From: Seriola aureovittata
Taxonomy: Eukaryota; Chordata; Actinopteri; Carangiformes; Carangidae
DNA: 64,000 nucleotides
Direction: 5' to 3'
Assembly (NCBI RefSeq): GCF_021018895.1
Contig: NC_079382.1
Span: forward strand, 15,233,501-15,297,500
Both the position numbers and the translations under genes were made by a program. Shown here piece by piece: positions 1 to 13,069 of this stretch; the stretch's first letter is position 1, and the number at the start of each line of letters is the position of its first letter. The notes below the pieces were generated by a model. That model worked only from the letters and a program-made list of their open reading frames with translations. It was not told where the DNA came from and did not search any database.

Positions 1-209
1 TTTTGCACAGAAATTGTTTTTGACCTGTGTGGGGTAAGAGTATTGTTTGTTTTTTTTTTTTGTTTTTTTAATTCCTCAGTGTTAAATTCATTTTAAGGTC
101 ATTAACTATGTAGTCCCAAAAGCAACAACCCTGTACTTCATAACATTTCATATTATGACCAACACCACAACAGCATCTGGTCATAGTTTTAATCACTCTC
201 TAATCCTAG

Positions 210-3200
210 GTGGCCTGACGAATGGCAGCGGGCGTTACATTTCTGCAGCACCTGGTGCTGAGGCAAAGTACCGGAGCACCGGTGGTACGTCCAGTCTGTT
301 CAATTCCAGCAGCCAGCTGTTCCCTCCGTCTCGGCCCCGTTACAGTCGCTCTGATGTCATGCCGTCCGGACGCAGCCGCCTACTGGAAGACTTCAGGAAC
401 AACCGCTTCCCAAACCTCCAGCTCCGTGACCTCCCAGGACACATGGTGGAGTTCTCTCAAGACCAACATGGATCTAGGTGTTTAAAATGTGCTTTATTAG
501 GGCATTTTAATCGGATACCTTAACACAGGGAGTGCATTTCCAAAGGGCAAGTGCAGTCGTGTAAGACAATGTGACTAATTTCTTTGTTTTCCATCTCTAC
601 TCTTTCTCCCTATCTTGATTTTAAATCTTGCATCTAGATTTATCCAGCAGAAGCTAGAGAGGGCCACTCCTGCTGAGAGGCAGATGGTATTTGGAGAAAT
701 TCTGCAAGCTGCATACCAACTGATGACAGATGTATTTGGGAACTACGTCATCCAAAAGTTCTTTGAGGTCAGGACTTTATCCAAGAGTTCATCCTGGTGT
801 CAATTTAGTAACCACACAATATTAACTAGAACAGTGACTATGTGCAGTATTAACAGTGTACTTGGATTTGTGTCATGCAGTTTGGAAGCGCAGACCAGAA
901 GCTGGCTTTGGCGACACGTATCCGTGGGCACGTCCTCCCCCTGGCTTTGCAGATGTATGGTTGTAGGGTGATCCAGAAAGCCCTAGAGTCTATTTCCTCA
1001 GACCAGCAGGTAATTGTAAGTGAGATTTCAATCCTTTTTAAGTAAAGTTTTGCAGACATTGTTTTATTGTCTTCTTTTTTTCAATATTAAATTTTAAGAT
1101 CATGACATCTGTTACAATTTTTCCCTAATTTCTTCATTTCAGAGTGACATTGTCCGCGAGCTGGATGGCCACGTATTGAAGTGTGTGAAGGACCAGAATG
1201 GGAACCATGTGGTGCAGAAGTGCATTGAGTGTGTCCAGCCTCAGGCCCTCCAGTTTATTATTGATGCCTTCCAGGGCCAGGTGGGTTTATCATTATGAGA
1301 AATGGCTCAGCTGCCAGTCATTCTCTGTGTAATCTACAGTTAGAGTTGGAGATGAAAATGTAACTGCTACTCAAACTTCCATTTGTCCTAGACCAGCCTC
1401 GCTAGTTCTTTTTAGAAGTGCATGTTCTTTTAAAGCTCCTCCATTAATAGTTTAAATTCAAGGTCATTTAAGTTCTCAAAGTAATTTGAATCAACAGCAT
1501 TGGATCTGCTTACAAGACCTTTTCATGAATCCAAATACCCTTATTTGGTTTGACTAGTGGCATTGTGTTATGTAAATACAAGAACATGATATGAAGAAGC
1601 AGCAAACGGATCAGACGTTAGTGAAACACGATGAAACTGCAGAAAATAGAATCAATAATCTAAGGGTTGTTCAATGTCTGTTATGCATGGAAAAGGAGGA
1701 GTTTTCCAGTAAACCTAATGTCTGTTTGTAGTTTTACTGTACATCAGTGGAATAATGAGAAACCATAGGCAGGGATGTGTATTGTCACCCATGCATGTGC
1801 AGATCAAGGACCCATATTTGAAAACATTGCTCCACAGTGCTAGTAGTACTCAAAAACACCTCAGGGGACATTTAAGATTCTCCTTGAGAATGCTTTATTC
1901 CACAGAAGAATCAGTATGAGGGTCTGTGGTGTAATGTTAGAGAAACTACATGTATATTGATCTCTTGCGTTGACCTCCTTTTGCAGGTGTTTGTGCTGTC
2001 CACACATCCTTATGGCTGCAGAGTGATCCAAAGGATTTTGGAGCATTGTACCCAGGAGCAGACTCTACCCATCCTGGAAGAGCTGCATCAGCACTCTGAA
2101 CAGCTGGGCCAGGTGAGCACATCTGTCTCCTATGTGCCTCATTTTTTTGTTTTCTAGATGTGACTGATCATTGTTGAGATGTGTGCTTGTCTTGTGTATT
2201 TGCATGTCTCCTTCATGGTTGAACATTTCATATTTTTTTAGACTGTCATTGTTCCTGTGTAGTTGTGGTCTGCTAAGTGAAAAGTGTAAGGATGAATGTA
2301 ATTGTACTGTTAGCTGTCATTACATCTGACATATGTGATTATTTAAACATCCACCCTGCCCCCTCACTTATTCCATCTAGAAATATCAAGGCGTTTCATT
2401 GGAGATGACACCCAAAACATATTATACAGTGTCCCGCGATGCACTGTTCAAGGTCAGAGCAATTTGCCTCTCTCTCGCGGATGTCCCTGTGCTCCCTTCC
2501 TCTTTCCCTTTTTTATTTTTATCTTTTTCTTTTGTAAACGATCTGATTTAACATTTAGATAGCTCTCCAACTCCCAACTGTTACAGGCCTTTTCCTAACC
2601 CACTGAGCCGCCTTTTTCTCGCCCTTTTCCTCTCTCTTGCTTTATGCCACGGAGGATTCACAAGGCACATGCTTCCCTGTTGTCTGATGATCCCTCTCTT
2701 GCCTACAGCATCTCCTGATCAATCTGTTTTTCTGTTTTCGTCTCCTTGATTTCACTGAAATTGCTTCAGAGTATGAAAGAGTTTGGAACTCTTTGAACAA
2801 ATAAAGTGTTTGTAAGTGGTGCTGAAAACACTTGTAACTTCACATTGAGTTTAAGTCAAGTTCAAGAACAAAATAATGTTCTTGTTAAAACAGATTGACA
2901 GGAAATGGATTTGAAGGCAAATACTTCCCAATTAAAGTTGGAGATCATATTACCTACCCAACAAATTGCTACTTTAACAAGATCAATTCAAGAGTGGTGT
3001 TATTTGTTGCTTGGTCAGGTGAGTTTTTGTCTCCACCTTGTCACACTAAAATTACACCCATAACTGTCTATCACCCATTTCTGAAGGGGCAAAGATGCTA
3101 TTGGTTGTGTTGTCTGGTCAGCAACACTCCAAACCAGCAGCATCTGTTTTGTCTGACCTTCCGCAGTGATGACGTAAGGGTATTGTAAGACTACAAATGG

Positions 3201-5422
3201 GGGTGTCACTCAGTCGTCTACCTATCATTGTAGAGCTGCATGATTTGTCTCACACCAATTAAGACCAATGGTGAAAAGTAGTGCATGAGTATCAATCAGA
3301 GAAAAGGGTGTCGCACTGATTCTTGGTGATTTTTAATAAGTATTGAAACACCTGCCTACCTTGATCTTACACTTCCACTGCCTCCTGCAGGATCAATATG
3401 GTAACTACGTCATTCAGCATGTTTTGGAGCACGGCAGACCAGAAGATAAGAGCAAGATAGTGGCAGAGGTTCGTGGAAAGGTTCTTGTCTTGAGCCAACA
3501 CAAATTTGCAAGGTAAGTTTTTATTTTACTTTTCTTCTTTTTTTTTTTTTTTTTCTTTTTTTTTTCTTTTTTTTTTTTTTAAATCCACTGGGAGAGACAT
3601 CTAGCCTGAGGGCAATCTTTTCATTGTCCCCAGGAGTATGTCAAACTACCAGGGTTTCATCTCGCCTACCTTATATTGTTTCAAGTTTTCACAAACAACA
3701 CTTAACACTATCCACTATTGTAACTACGCACATGCCAGATTTCTAAATTCGCTTATGAAAAAAAGGAAAACAGCTAATGTGTTATAGGACATCACAATCA
3801 AATATTTGGTTAGGTTCATCATTAAATTACAAGTAGTAAGTGGGACTTCTTTCTCAACAAAACTTTTTATGCTCTTACTGATAGCTACGATAAACTATAC
3901 AGAGTTAATATAGAAGCCAGAAACCTCAATATTGCAGATAAGCCAACCAGCTACAGGTCAAGCAATATGACAGACTGAAAGTTGACCACAGGTACACTGT
4001 AGGAACCAGTTAAAGGTAACCAGACACTGACTAGTGTTAGGAATCAGTTTTACTTAGGAACCATGTTCCTAAGCCCTGTGGACAAGCACAGATTTACAGC
4101 ATGTGCATTTAAACAAGTCATATATATATTGATGTGCAGCATGCACCTTACCTTTTAACCATTGCAAGTAAATAACATTTGGAAACAGCCAGTCAGCATT
4201 TAAACACAAACATCAATCTGAGTCTTTTGGATTACAGGGTACTGCTTTTTTTGTTTGTTTGTTTGCACGTCCTGTGGTTTGTCAAGTTAAGTCTTGCCTT
4301 GAGCTATCCTAAGAGGAAAAAAATCTTGATTTCTATCTAGCGGCTTTAATTTAATAGGACAGCTCACGACCGCAGAAGTTAGGTCATAGAGACTCATAAT
4401 AGTTGTACTCAGAAATTTTCCATCCTGTTCCAAACAAAATAAGACAGTTGAACATTTTATCCAATGTGCCTTGCATCATCATTATTGACACACACCCCAT
4501 TCACTGTCATGTCCAACATCATGCCACAAAAAAAAGGAAACTGATTCCAACATCTCAGCAATCCTAATGGGTAACCTAATCAAAAGAATCTTCCCTGACT
4601 TTTATCAGCTCAGTTATGAATTACTATGTGTATGATAGAAGTTTCTCTCCTGGTTTTTCCTCAGTAATGTTGTTGAGAAGTGTGTGATCCACTCTTCGCG
4701 TGCTGAGAGAGCTCTGCTGATAGATGAAGTGTGCTGCCAGAAAGACGGGCCTCACAGCGCCCTGTACACCATGATGAAGGACCAGTACGCTAACTATGTT
4801 GTCCAAAGAATGATCGACATGGCAGAACCTGCTCAGCGCAAAATCATCATGCACAAGGTAGGTCAACTACTAAATGTGTGCATATACAGATATGGAGAGG
4901 ATAAGGGTACAACCTTTGTCCTAGTGAATTCATATTTGGATTAAATGAACATTTTGTGTGAGGAAGCTGCACAAAAGTGTCTGTTTGTTTGGCTGATTAC
5001 ACCTCTGCTGTTACCAGTTGGGAAATGATAATGGGGTCAGGTTGGCTCAATGGTGGACCCTTTCACTTGAGTGCATGATCTGGTTGTGGCAACAGTTGTT
5101 TTTTTTTTTTTTTTTAATATAATATTTTTTCATTGCTTTTCTGTAAACATGGAGATTGTTTTGAACATGGATATGCCATATTTTGCCTCTCCTATATCTT
5201 TCATATGTTAGATTTATTCAAATAAGTTAAGTCTAGGTCAGGTTACACAAAATTGACTCCGTTCCTGATCTTTGTCCTCTCCCTTTTTAGATCCGGCCTC
5301 ACATTGCCACTTTGCGCAAGTACACCTACGGGAAGCACATTCTGGCCAAGCTAGAAAAGTACTACATGAAGAGTGGATCTGAACTGGGTCCCATCGGCGG
5401 CCCCACAAATGGCCTCATGTAA
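210..5422 (+). CDS. pum2: Pumilio 2, 3' part (gene enters from the left edge)
   Basis: Sequence-specific RNA-binding translational repressor that binds UGUANAUA elements in 3' UTRs in the cytoplasm. Exons seen: 210-477, 638-767, 881-1015, 1143-1280, 1987-2112, (cassette 2381-2452), 3391-3512, 4665-4857, 5291-5422; phases agree throughout. The first exon carries the segment [20 protein letters not shown] leading into the Puf domain; the following exons encode the eight Puf repeats with typical helices such as [50 protein letters not shown] and [10 protein letters not shown]. The protein ends [13 protein letters not shown]. The upstream N-terminal half lies outside the window. Assignment to PUM2 rather than PUM1 rests on the neighbours (syndecan position, laptm4a, matn3) and on the GPIGGP tail. 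Exon 881-1015 has two possible donors six bases apart. Confidence 0.95.
2381..2452 (+). other. pum2: Candidate in-frame cassette exon inside the Puf domain of pum2
   Basis: A 72-base open stretch preceded by a pyrimidine-rich tract ending in CTAG and followed by GTCAGA. It is phase 0 at both ends and sits between two phase-0 exons, so inclusion would add exactly 24 residues ([12 protein letters not shown] then [12 protein letters not shown]) between the repeat ending HQHSEQLGQ and the next one starting DQYGNYVIQ. This is seen directly; that it is spliced in is inference. I recall fish Pumilio-2 isoforms differing by an insertion in this domain, but have not checked it. Confidence 0.7.
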
Positions 5423-7860
5423 TTGTCAACATCCCGGGTCTCCTGAGGAAGAAGGAGGAGGAGGAGGAGGAGGAGGAGTCGTCACCCCAAACCCCCTGTT
5501 CTGTGAGAGATGCTCCTTAGCCATAGGGCCTTTGACACCCTCTGACATCCCATTTTTTGGGGGAATTACCAAAAAAAAAACAGACAAGTCAACTTCACGT
5601 AAGAACGCTGTGACAACTGACCCCTGCCACTCTGCCACCCCTGGTGCAGGACCCCAGTGTGGCCCCAAGGGTACGCACAGTCAGCAGGCCGATTTTTCCT
5701 GGGTAAAGCACAAGCCCATTGTTAATGATGTAATTGATGTATTTGACTGGTTTTCATATTATCTTGTACATTTAGTTTTTTACCTTGTAAATTCTCTGTA
5801 GAAAAAAAACTTATTACACATTTGCTGAAATTTACAATTCTTACAATTAACACCAGCAAGTGACTTTATAAGGCTAAACTGAGAGATCCTTTTAAAAAAA
5901 AATCAAAAAAAACAATTCCATTTGTTTTTGTAACCAGACTTATTATGTCAACTGTTCTAATTAAGTCTAGGCAATTGAATATTATATTTGTATATTATCC
6001 CATGCACAGTAAAAGTGTTTTCCCATGCCAAAGCAGCTGATGGATTAGTTTTCAAAAAGCACTACATAGTAAGGATGGATATAAATTCCTCCGTCCACAG
6101 GTGAGTACTATGTGCCACGTGCCACAGTCACTCAGGGGTCTTCAAGACCTGTTTGCGAGCTTGGCTTCGGGGATTGGTGCTTTAGTCTAGATTTGTGTTT
6201 TCCAGTAGTGGTGGCTTTTTCTTGCCTCCTTTTTCTGGCTAAGTGTGGGGGGGGGGCGTGTGTTTACCCCAGCGGCTTGTAGTCTGCCTGACATTTCGGT
6301 ACTAAATATTACAGCCTGACGAAGCTGAGCTGCTGCATCCACTGAGCCCCATTTTAGCCATCTTACTTTTTCCCTCATCCAGGTGATCACTCGGGGTTTA
6401 TGCAAGCGAAAAGTTACCAATAACTTATAGAGGCAGAGCAAGAGGTTTGGTTGTACAGCGGGCGTGTAACCTGGTATAATCTTTACATGAAATGACCAGA
6501 GTAGGGAGCTTTTTGTGGGAATAGTGGGGTATGCGTTGGCATGCTGTGACAGGTTTTAATCCTTGGAATGATTTTTTTCTTTCATGTTTTGTGTAACATC
6601 CTATCTGTCTTGTAGTTTGAGATGAACACTGCCCTAGAAATCAGTATCTTGATATCTTGATACTGAATAATCATCTCTTGCGTAGAAGTAGTTTAGTGAC
6701 GTATAGCATCTTTATGTATGAGTAAATTGTTGCTTTTGGGTAGGGGGCTTGCAGCAATGATGGGATCCCCACCGCCTGAAGGTCAGAGTAGTCAAAAAAA
6801 AATATTAAATGTTGTGAAGTGGAGCTTATCTCAGCTTTGTACATCTAAGGTGAAATGAAATAGAATTAGTGGGAGAAGAGAAAGAAAGGGATGTTGAAAG
6901 AACTTTTTTTTTTTTTTTTAAACAATCCTGTTTTTGTTTTTTAGATTTGATTTGATTTTTCTTTTTTTCTTTTTTTTTTCTTTTTTTTTCTCATTTGGTT
7001 GGGTATGCAAGTGCATCGGTGGAGGCTGGTGGGGCCATCAAAAGCTACACAATTCACCTGTAATGCTCGTAGTGATGGCTTCTTTGCTTCATATGAATAA
7101 TTGTAGAATACATGTAGTATATGTGCAGTTAATAAGTGTAAGAGTATTAGTTTAATTGAAAAAAAAAAGTCTAGTTGTGGTGTTTGACAGGCCTTGCTCT
7201 AAATTTGTAGTGATGCTTTTATTTCGTCTGTACAGTTGTACATTTGTAAACGTTTATGCTGTAAATGGGATGTCTTTTACACTTTTTGGGGAAAAAGGCA
7301 AAAATGTGCATTTTGATGTGTGTATATTCATCACTCCTTTCCCCCTGAATATAATGTATACAGTTTTATTTGATCAAGTGTAATTTTTAAAAAAAAAAAA
7401 AAAAAAACTTTATGGCTTCACAATCTGGCATGGTTTTTGTTTTTAATCCGTTATGGGAAAGGCCAGCCTCTATTTGTACTGGAGCTGTAACATCCACTGT
7501 TGATAGTCTTTCTGATGTGTGACAGTTTAAAAAGGAAAAAAAAAAACATTCTGTACTAAAACCGAGGCTGCATTTAGTCCTCTCTGCTACCATGGAAACT
7601 TCACAGGATATGACAAGAATTATTTTTGTACAGAAGAGTGCTGTATTTTGGAACAGCTACTACCTTGTAAGCAAAAGCAATGTAAAATATTGTCAATTAT
7701 ATAAATATGAACATATGAGTTTTGTCACACTGTCAAAGTCATGTACATTTTCAGGTGGCCTTATGTACATTTCCAGATGTTAGATGAAGAAAACAAACTC
7801 ATTTTTGGAAGCAGAATTGTGACTATGTATGATTAAACTGTTCTTCTAACATTTGACCCA
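5423..7860 (+). other. pum2: pum2 3' untranslated region (approximate end)
   Basis: No further coding exon follows the stop. The stretch is AT-rich with T-runs and A-runs and has a GGA triplet run at about 5452-5478. A clear AATAAA was not found; variant ATTAAA signals occur near 6804 and 7831, so the right boundary is a guess. Long 3' UTRs are usual for Pumilio genes. Confidence 0.5.
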
Positions 7861-8077
7861 CATTGTTGTGGTTTTTCTCATGTTTGGTTTAGCTTAATGT
7901 TGATTTAGGGTTAGAAGAAGAAATTCAAGAATCAAACTAATACTATATAGTCTGTCCAAACTAGGGAAGAAGTTGTGTCAAGGTTTATTTTAGTATGGTA
8001 GGCCTAGTGAACAAGAACAATTACTTGCTATCAATCAAACTATGGATATATTAAATACAAACATGATCTGAGATTAT

Positions 8078-8216
8078 TGTAGTTGGCGCTATCGAGCCAT
8101 TTTGCCACGACCATGGGCGAGACCTATAAAATAAGACTCAAAAAGGCGATTTCTCTTCCAGTCGATTAATAATAATCACTACAGTTTCAATCCCTTCAGT
8201 GCGCTCGTGGCCCTAA
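8078..8216. repeat. Fragment of an abundant fish interspersed repeat
   Basis: The stretch holds 'ggcgctatcgagccatt' followed by 'ataataatcactacagtttcaat' style text and a 'cgctcgtggccctaa' end, which I recognise as the tail of a very common teleost repeat. Class unknown to me. The rest of 7861-8720 shows nothing else. Confidence 0.4.
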
Positions 8217-8721
8217 ATATATAATACAATGTATTTGTTTGCATATATAAATTTTCAGCCCCTTTTAATAGAACACACTTGGTTATTAAACAGGTCAGGG
8301 ATAATACATTATCACTACTTGTAGTCTGCTACATTTATGACAACATTGAGATTTGATATAAAAACACATGGTTATCTTATAAAATATAGTGTTATAGGTA
8401 TAAAACTTCAAAACATTCTTCCATCAATAGCAATAATCCAGTTATATAATATATTGTACATCATATTAGAACCTCTGTTTAACATACTTTAAAGACTGAA
8501 TTCTTGTGTGCTTAAAAAGTTCTGATTTATAAGAAAGCCAAATTATCATTTAAACTACATGTAATCTCATTTGTTTTCTTGCAACCCATTTTCTACTATT
8601 TTTAATCTCATGTTTATTGAGGATCTAACAGGTTTTTAAAGAAGAAATTAATGATTGTCTTCTCACACTGCTCTCTGTAAAAACTGTCACCTGCAACCAC
8701 CAGGTAACCACAAGGAATTGT

Positions 8722-8735
8722 ATTGGTGGGCGGGG
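8722..8735 (+). promoter_or_regulatory. Inverted CCAAT box and GC box upstream of the syndecan-like gene
   Basis: ATTGG (inverted CCAAT) at about 8722-8726 is followed at once by GGGCGGGG, about 95 bases before the start codon at 8827. The pairing is typical of a vertebrate core promoter; no TATA box is seen. Confidence 0.45.
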
Positions 8736-8826
8736 CTTCGGCAGCACTGCGGGGGTTAGAGGTTCAGTCAAAACACCTGAGGAGGTTTGTGTGAAGAGGA
8801 CAGACTGTACTCAACTCACCTGAAAC

Positions 8827-11800
8827 ATGAGGATATCTTTGACAGCGCGTTTATTTTTTGTTCTGGGTCTAATATATCCATTCCACATTTCGGTAAGTCC
8901 TTTTAATGCCGGTAAGACACATTTTTAATGGTACAGTCGTTGCGTCAGTCCCGGTGCTCACCTTTCTCACTTCCTGACTGCCCTGGGTGATTATGTGTCT
9001 ATACGAACCGGGTTTCGATTAAGAAATTTCAAGGTGTGTTTTTTAACACGCTTATTCATTATTGGAGCTTGAGTTTTGTTTAAAGTTTGCTTAATTAGTT
9101 TTAGGTGCCGTTATCTAAAACTAATGTACAGTTGTCGAGTTTGCTCACTGCTTGTTCATGTCTATTTTATTTCAGGAATGGCTTCTTACAACTCATTAGA
9201 AACTTATTAGTGGGTGTAGCAGTGATTGTTTTGCATGCAAGGAGCACTGTACAGTGCTGTACACAGAGAATTGAAGATATTTAAGTCAGTTGAGCAGAAT
9301 AAAGAACACACTTCCTATTATATGGATTTTACTACTTTTACTCCTTCTCCTTTTGGGCTTTTAGTAGAAATTATTTATGATATTGGGGCAGAACTAAGTA
9401 ATTTCATTTCTATTTTTATTGTTTTTTAATAGGGCCATCATTAAATATCTTTTATTATCGCCCTATTGGCAGTGGTGTAAGTACTCAATTCTTTACTGAG
9501 GTCAAAGTAGAAACACCACAATATAAAATATACTCCTTAACAAGTAAAAGTCTACATTCATAATTTTGCATGTTTGATGATAAAAGCACATAAAAAGCAT
9601 TACCAGTAGTAAATATCAGTTTACTAAGTACTCATCATGCAGAATGGCCCTGTTGTTTTCCACTGCATTCCTTTTTATTGAATATAAAATTTTATTGTTT
9701 TATTCAATAACATGTAAGCAGCACTTAAATTTAGCTGTACTTGGTCAAGTTGGTGCTGTACTGTTGTACAGTTTATAGTATTGTGTGTAAAATTATAATC
9801 TACAACAACTAAAACAAACTGTTGTTGACAAAAAAATTACAAGACAAGCCCTGCATTCAAAATCTAATTTAAGTACATAAGTATGATACGGTAATAGTAG
9901 TCGTCGTAGTAGTAGTAGTTGTTCTAGTAGTACAGATATTTTTTAATCTTTTAGTTTATCAAATGTCGCAGAATAGTTAAAAATTATCAACAAATTACTC
10001 CGCTGCTTTATAGATATTCAAAATTGCTGAAGATTAATTTCCTGTTGACATAGTAATGGGTTAATCAATCCATGTTGAGAGTCTTGAAGTGAAATATGCA
10101 AGACGCAGTCTGCACTTTGTGATGCCATTGTGGCACAGGGCTGACACACACAACCCAAGACATTCACACTTACTGAACTTTTAGACCTCCCAGTTTAACA
10201 AGCCTTCTGCGCGTGAAACTGCTCAACACTTTGTTGCTGCACCTGTTAAATCTACAATTGACTAATGATTTAGTTAATTATTATCAATTACAAGTTAAAC
10301 ACAAGGTTTACTGCATCTGTGTAATTATCCATTACTACAGCCTGTAAACATTCCTAATAGTAAACATCATTATGAGCTCAACTGCATCTGGGATTATGAT
10401 AATATCCCCTGATACAGGAACTACCTGATGGTAAATGTGATGTATGAATTTCCAGATTGTTCCAAAATGTACAAAGCAACTTTTTATCCTCACACGCACT
10501 CCATCTTTAAAGCTGGCTCTAAAACATTCATAGTGTTTCTTTGATGAAGAACAGCAGCTTTAAGTCATGTATATTGTGTACAATGGATACAGGCCATTTC
10601 AGTCCCCATCAATGAGTTTTGCTTGTGAATATCAAGAACAGTTTACTCAACTGAAATGCCTCATGTTCAAGAAAATATTATTTCAGCACCTCCAAAATTC
10701 ATATAGTAAATGCAAAGTAAATAGTAGAATATGTATTTTTCATGTAAAGACCCAGAGCTTTTTACCTTTATCATGTGCTCCTATCAAACACTGACTCTGT
10801 CACAGAAATAGCTCATATAAGAGAAGCTTTTGCCACATGTATTGTTCTTTCTGTTGTATTAATATCTTTGAGACCATATTGTTAACAATATTCTGTCCGT
10901 ATATGTTTCCTACTTTGGCAAATGTCTGGGGTGCCATTATCATTTAATCTGAACTGTATTTTACCCATGACTCTTTATTGGTGATAAAACTGTGATCACT
11001 TGCGTCATTATGGGTTTGTCAGTTACAGTGTGCTTTTAGGATTGTGTTATTTCAATGGGACTTTGTATGTAGGACATGATTCATTTCTTTATTGCCCTCT
11101 CAAGGAAAGTACCTTCACAAGCTTCCTTCACCTCTTTGTTTTAATGTGTCTAAAAATGGGACAGGAACAAGCAGTCATTCTTAATTTTAAATATCTTCAT
11201 TCATTTTGTCCATGACATTAGATGTCTGCCCTTCCTGAAGGGTTTGAGGGATCAGCGTATAACCTGGATGGTTCTGGTTCTGGTTCAGGTTCAGGTTCAG
11301 GTTCAGGGGACTGGTCAGAACAAGGTAATGCTTTTTACCATGTTCAATGACTATAAAATTGATGATTTACAGAATATCTCATGATCCACTTTACAAAGTA
11401 TATATTGTTTATCTCATTATTATCTCAAAAACTACATACAACATGAATCATGCCTCTTGTCTGCACCCTCACCAGGTGAAATTACACACGATGTGGATTA
11501 CCCCAACAGCAACGACTGGATGTTTGACAGTACACACTGGCCCACAAAAGATACCAGATCAGGATATATTATTTTGGCAAACAGCAAGAGCCTCTTGGAG
11601 AACAAACAACTTTTTGCAGGTAGTTTGTTACACTGAATTTAACAAAGTCATACACGGTGAATCAGTATTCTAACTCAGTAATTTATCTTCACAGCTATTA
11701 TTGCAGGCGGAGTGACAGGCGGGACACTGGCTGCAATACTGACAGCAATATTAATCTACAAATGGCACAACAAAGATTTTGGAGGATACATTCTGGGCCA

Positions 11801-11828
11801 GCAGACCCACAGGGAAGGAGTCATTTAA
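8827..11828 (+). CDS. sdc1: Syndecan-like transmembrane proteoglycan in the SDC1 position, truncated tail
   Basis: Predicted 148-residue type I membrane proteoglycan core. Exons 8827-8892, 11222-11324, 11476-11619, 11695-11828. Residues 1-22 form a signal peptide (MRISLTARLFFVLGLIYPF...). Residues about 38-52 hold six consecutive Ser-Gly pairs flanked by D and DW, a dense glycosaminoglycan attachment site. The membrane segment, about 102-126 (FAAIIAGGVTGGTLAAIL...), and the juxtamembrane KWHNKDFGGYILG match the syndecan membrane segment and C1 region (RMKKKDEGSYxLG). Oddities: the ectodomain is very short, and the protein ends HREGVI soon after C1, so the variable region and the C-terminal EFYA PDZ ligand of syndecans are missing. 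Position between pum2 and laptm4a/matn3 is that of mammalian SDC1. It could be a functional, shortened protein or a decaying gene; all splice sites and the frame are intact. Confidence 0.7.
9468..9910. repeat. Copy of a common fish MITE-like repeat in intron 1 of the syndecan-like gene
   Basis: The text runs from 'cagtggtgtaagtactcaa' through 'caagtaaaagtctacattca' and 'catcatgcagaatggccc', the hallmark phrases of a non-autonomous repeat present in most teleosts. An imperfect GTA/GTC triplet run lies at about 9898-9930. The remaining intron (to 11221) shows nothing I can name. Confidence 0.55.
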
Positions 11829-12566
11829 ATTTCCAGTCCACACTTTTTAAAAACTGTCTCACCAAGGCTGATGATGCTATTTCCCTTCCTTCAGAGCGAC
11901 TGTAAATGTATTCTTGCCTCAGGGGTGCTGGGGCTGCACAGGGGATGACAATTATTCTTGCATTTAATGGAAATGTATCTGTTGTTTATTTATGATTTAT
12001 TTATTGATGATAAAATATGAAGAATTGTCTTATTTTTAATGATTATCTGTTTTGTATGTTTTACAATGCTTTGAAATGGCTTCATTTGTACCCAGGGCCA
12101 TAGGCTGAGGACACTGAGGCCAGGTCCTCTGATGTGATGTTTTGTGTCATTTTTTGGAAATCGTATCCAGGGAATAGTCTGCCAGGGTAATGATCAGTAA
12201 CTTAAATGAAATGCTGCTTGAGTTTTAGGGTCCTGTTCAAATGTTGGCTCACTGTAACTCTGTCATGTCTTTCTGGGACACTTGAAAAGATCAGAACCAC
12301 CGTTCAAAACGTCTACTGTGAAATATATCTGTTGACATCCCTTGACCCACTGTGTTGAGCAGGGAAACGACAATTAGCTGAGTAAATCAAGAGATATGAA
12401 ATAAGAATCTAGGGGATTCTCATTTGAGGTTTTATATTAAATATTAATTACAATAATTAAGTAATGACAATCATCTGCTACAATGTAACACATTATGTTG
12501 CCTATGTACTGTATCTGCCATATAATGATTTGTACTATTTTTTTTTTATGTAGAATTCTTAATAAA
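11829..12566 (+). other. 3' untranslated region of the syndecan-like gene with AATAAA
   Basis: AT-rich non-coding stretch after the stop, ending at an AATAAA at 12561-12566, the first good poly(A) signal downstream. From there to about 13060 nothing is seen. Confidence 0.45.
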
Positions 12567-13069
12567 TTAGCTCTATAACTATTTTAATCCTCAATGTCTT
12601 TGGTATGTTATGTGCAAATACTGAGAGTGTATGTGTGGTATATATTAGTATGTATGTATTAGTAATCATTGGTCAGTATTAGGTAACCCTGATCCTAGCA
12701 AATTATTTTGTGAAGACGGGGCCTTAAGATTGAGTGATAATTCAAGTTTTGCCATATAATTTGCTTTAATGTACAAGTAATGCTGACAGTATTAAGAAAC
12801 ACACTTGCAGTTATATGAAATACCACAAACTGATTGTCAAACGATGAGCATGGGGCCCTAAAGCCTCCAGAGGATCTTGGACTCTGGGACAGTGGTTCAA
12901 GAAGAATTATTTCAGAAAAAGTAGCAATAACACAGTGCAAAAATACTCCGTTAGTTTACTGTCATCATTGAATCGAGGTATATTGTTAAAGTAGCTCCAA
13001 CATGTTTGTATCTTCAAATTACTTTGAACTTTTTACTTTTCACTGGCGGAAACTCCTGTCGGTCAAAGC

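Noticed and set aside
5373..5801. A 142-codon open frame after the end of pum2
   Set aside because: It begins inside the last pum2 exon in another frame, runs over a GGA repeat and continues in the 3' UTR.
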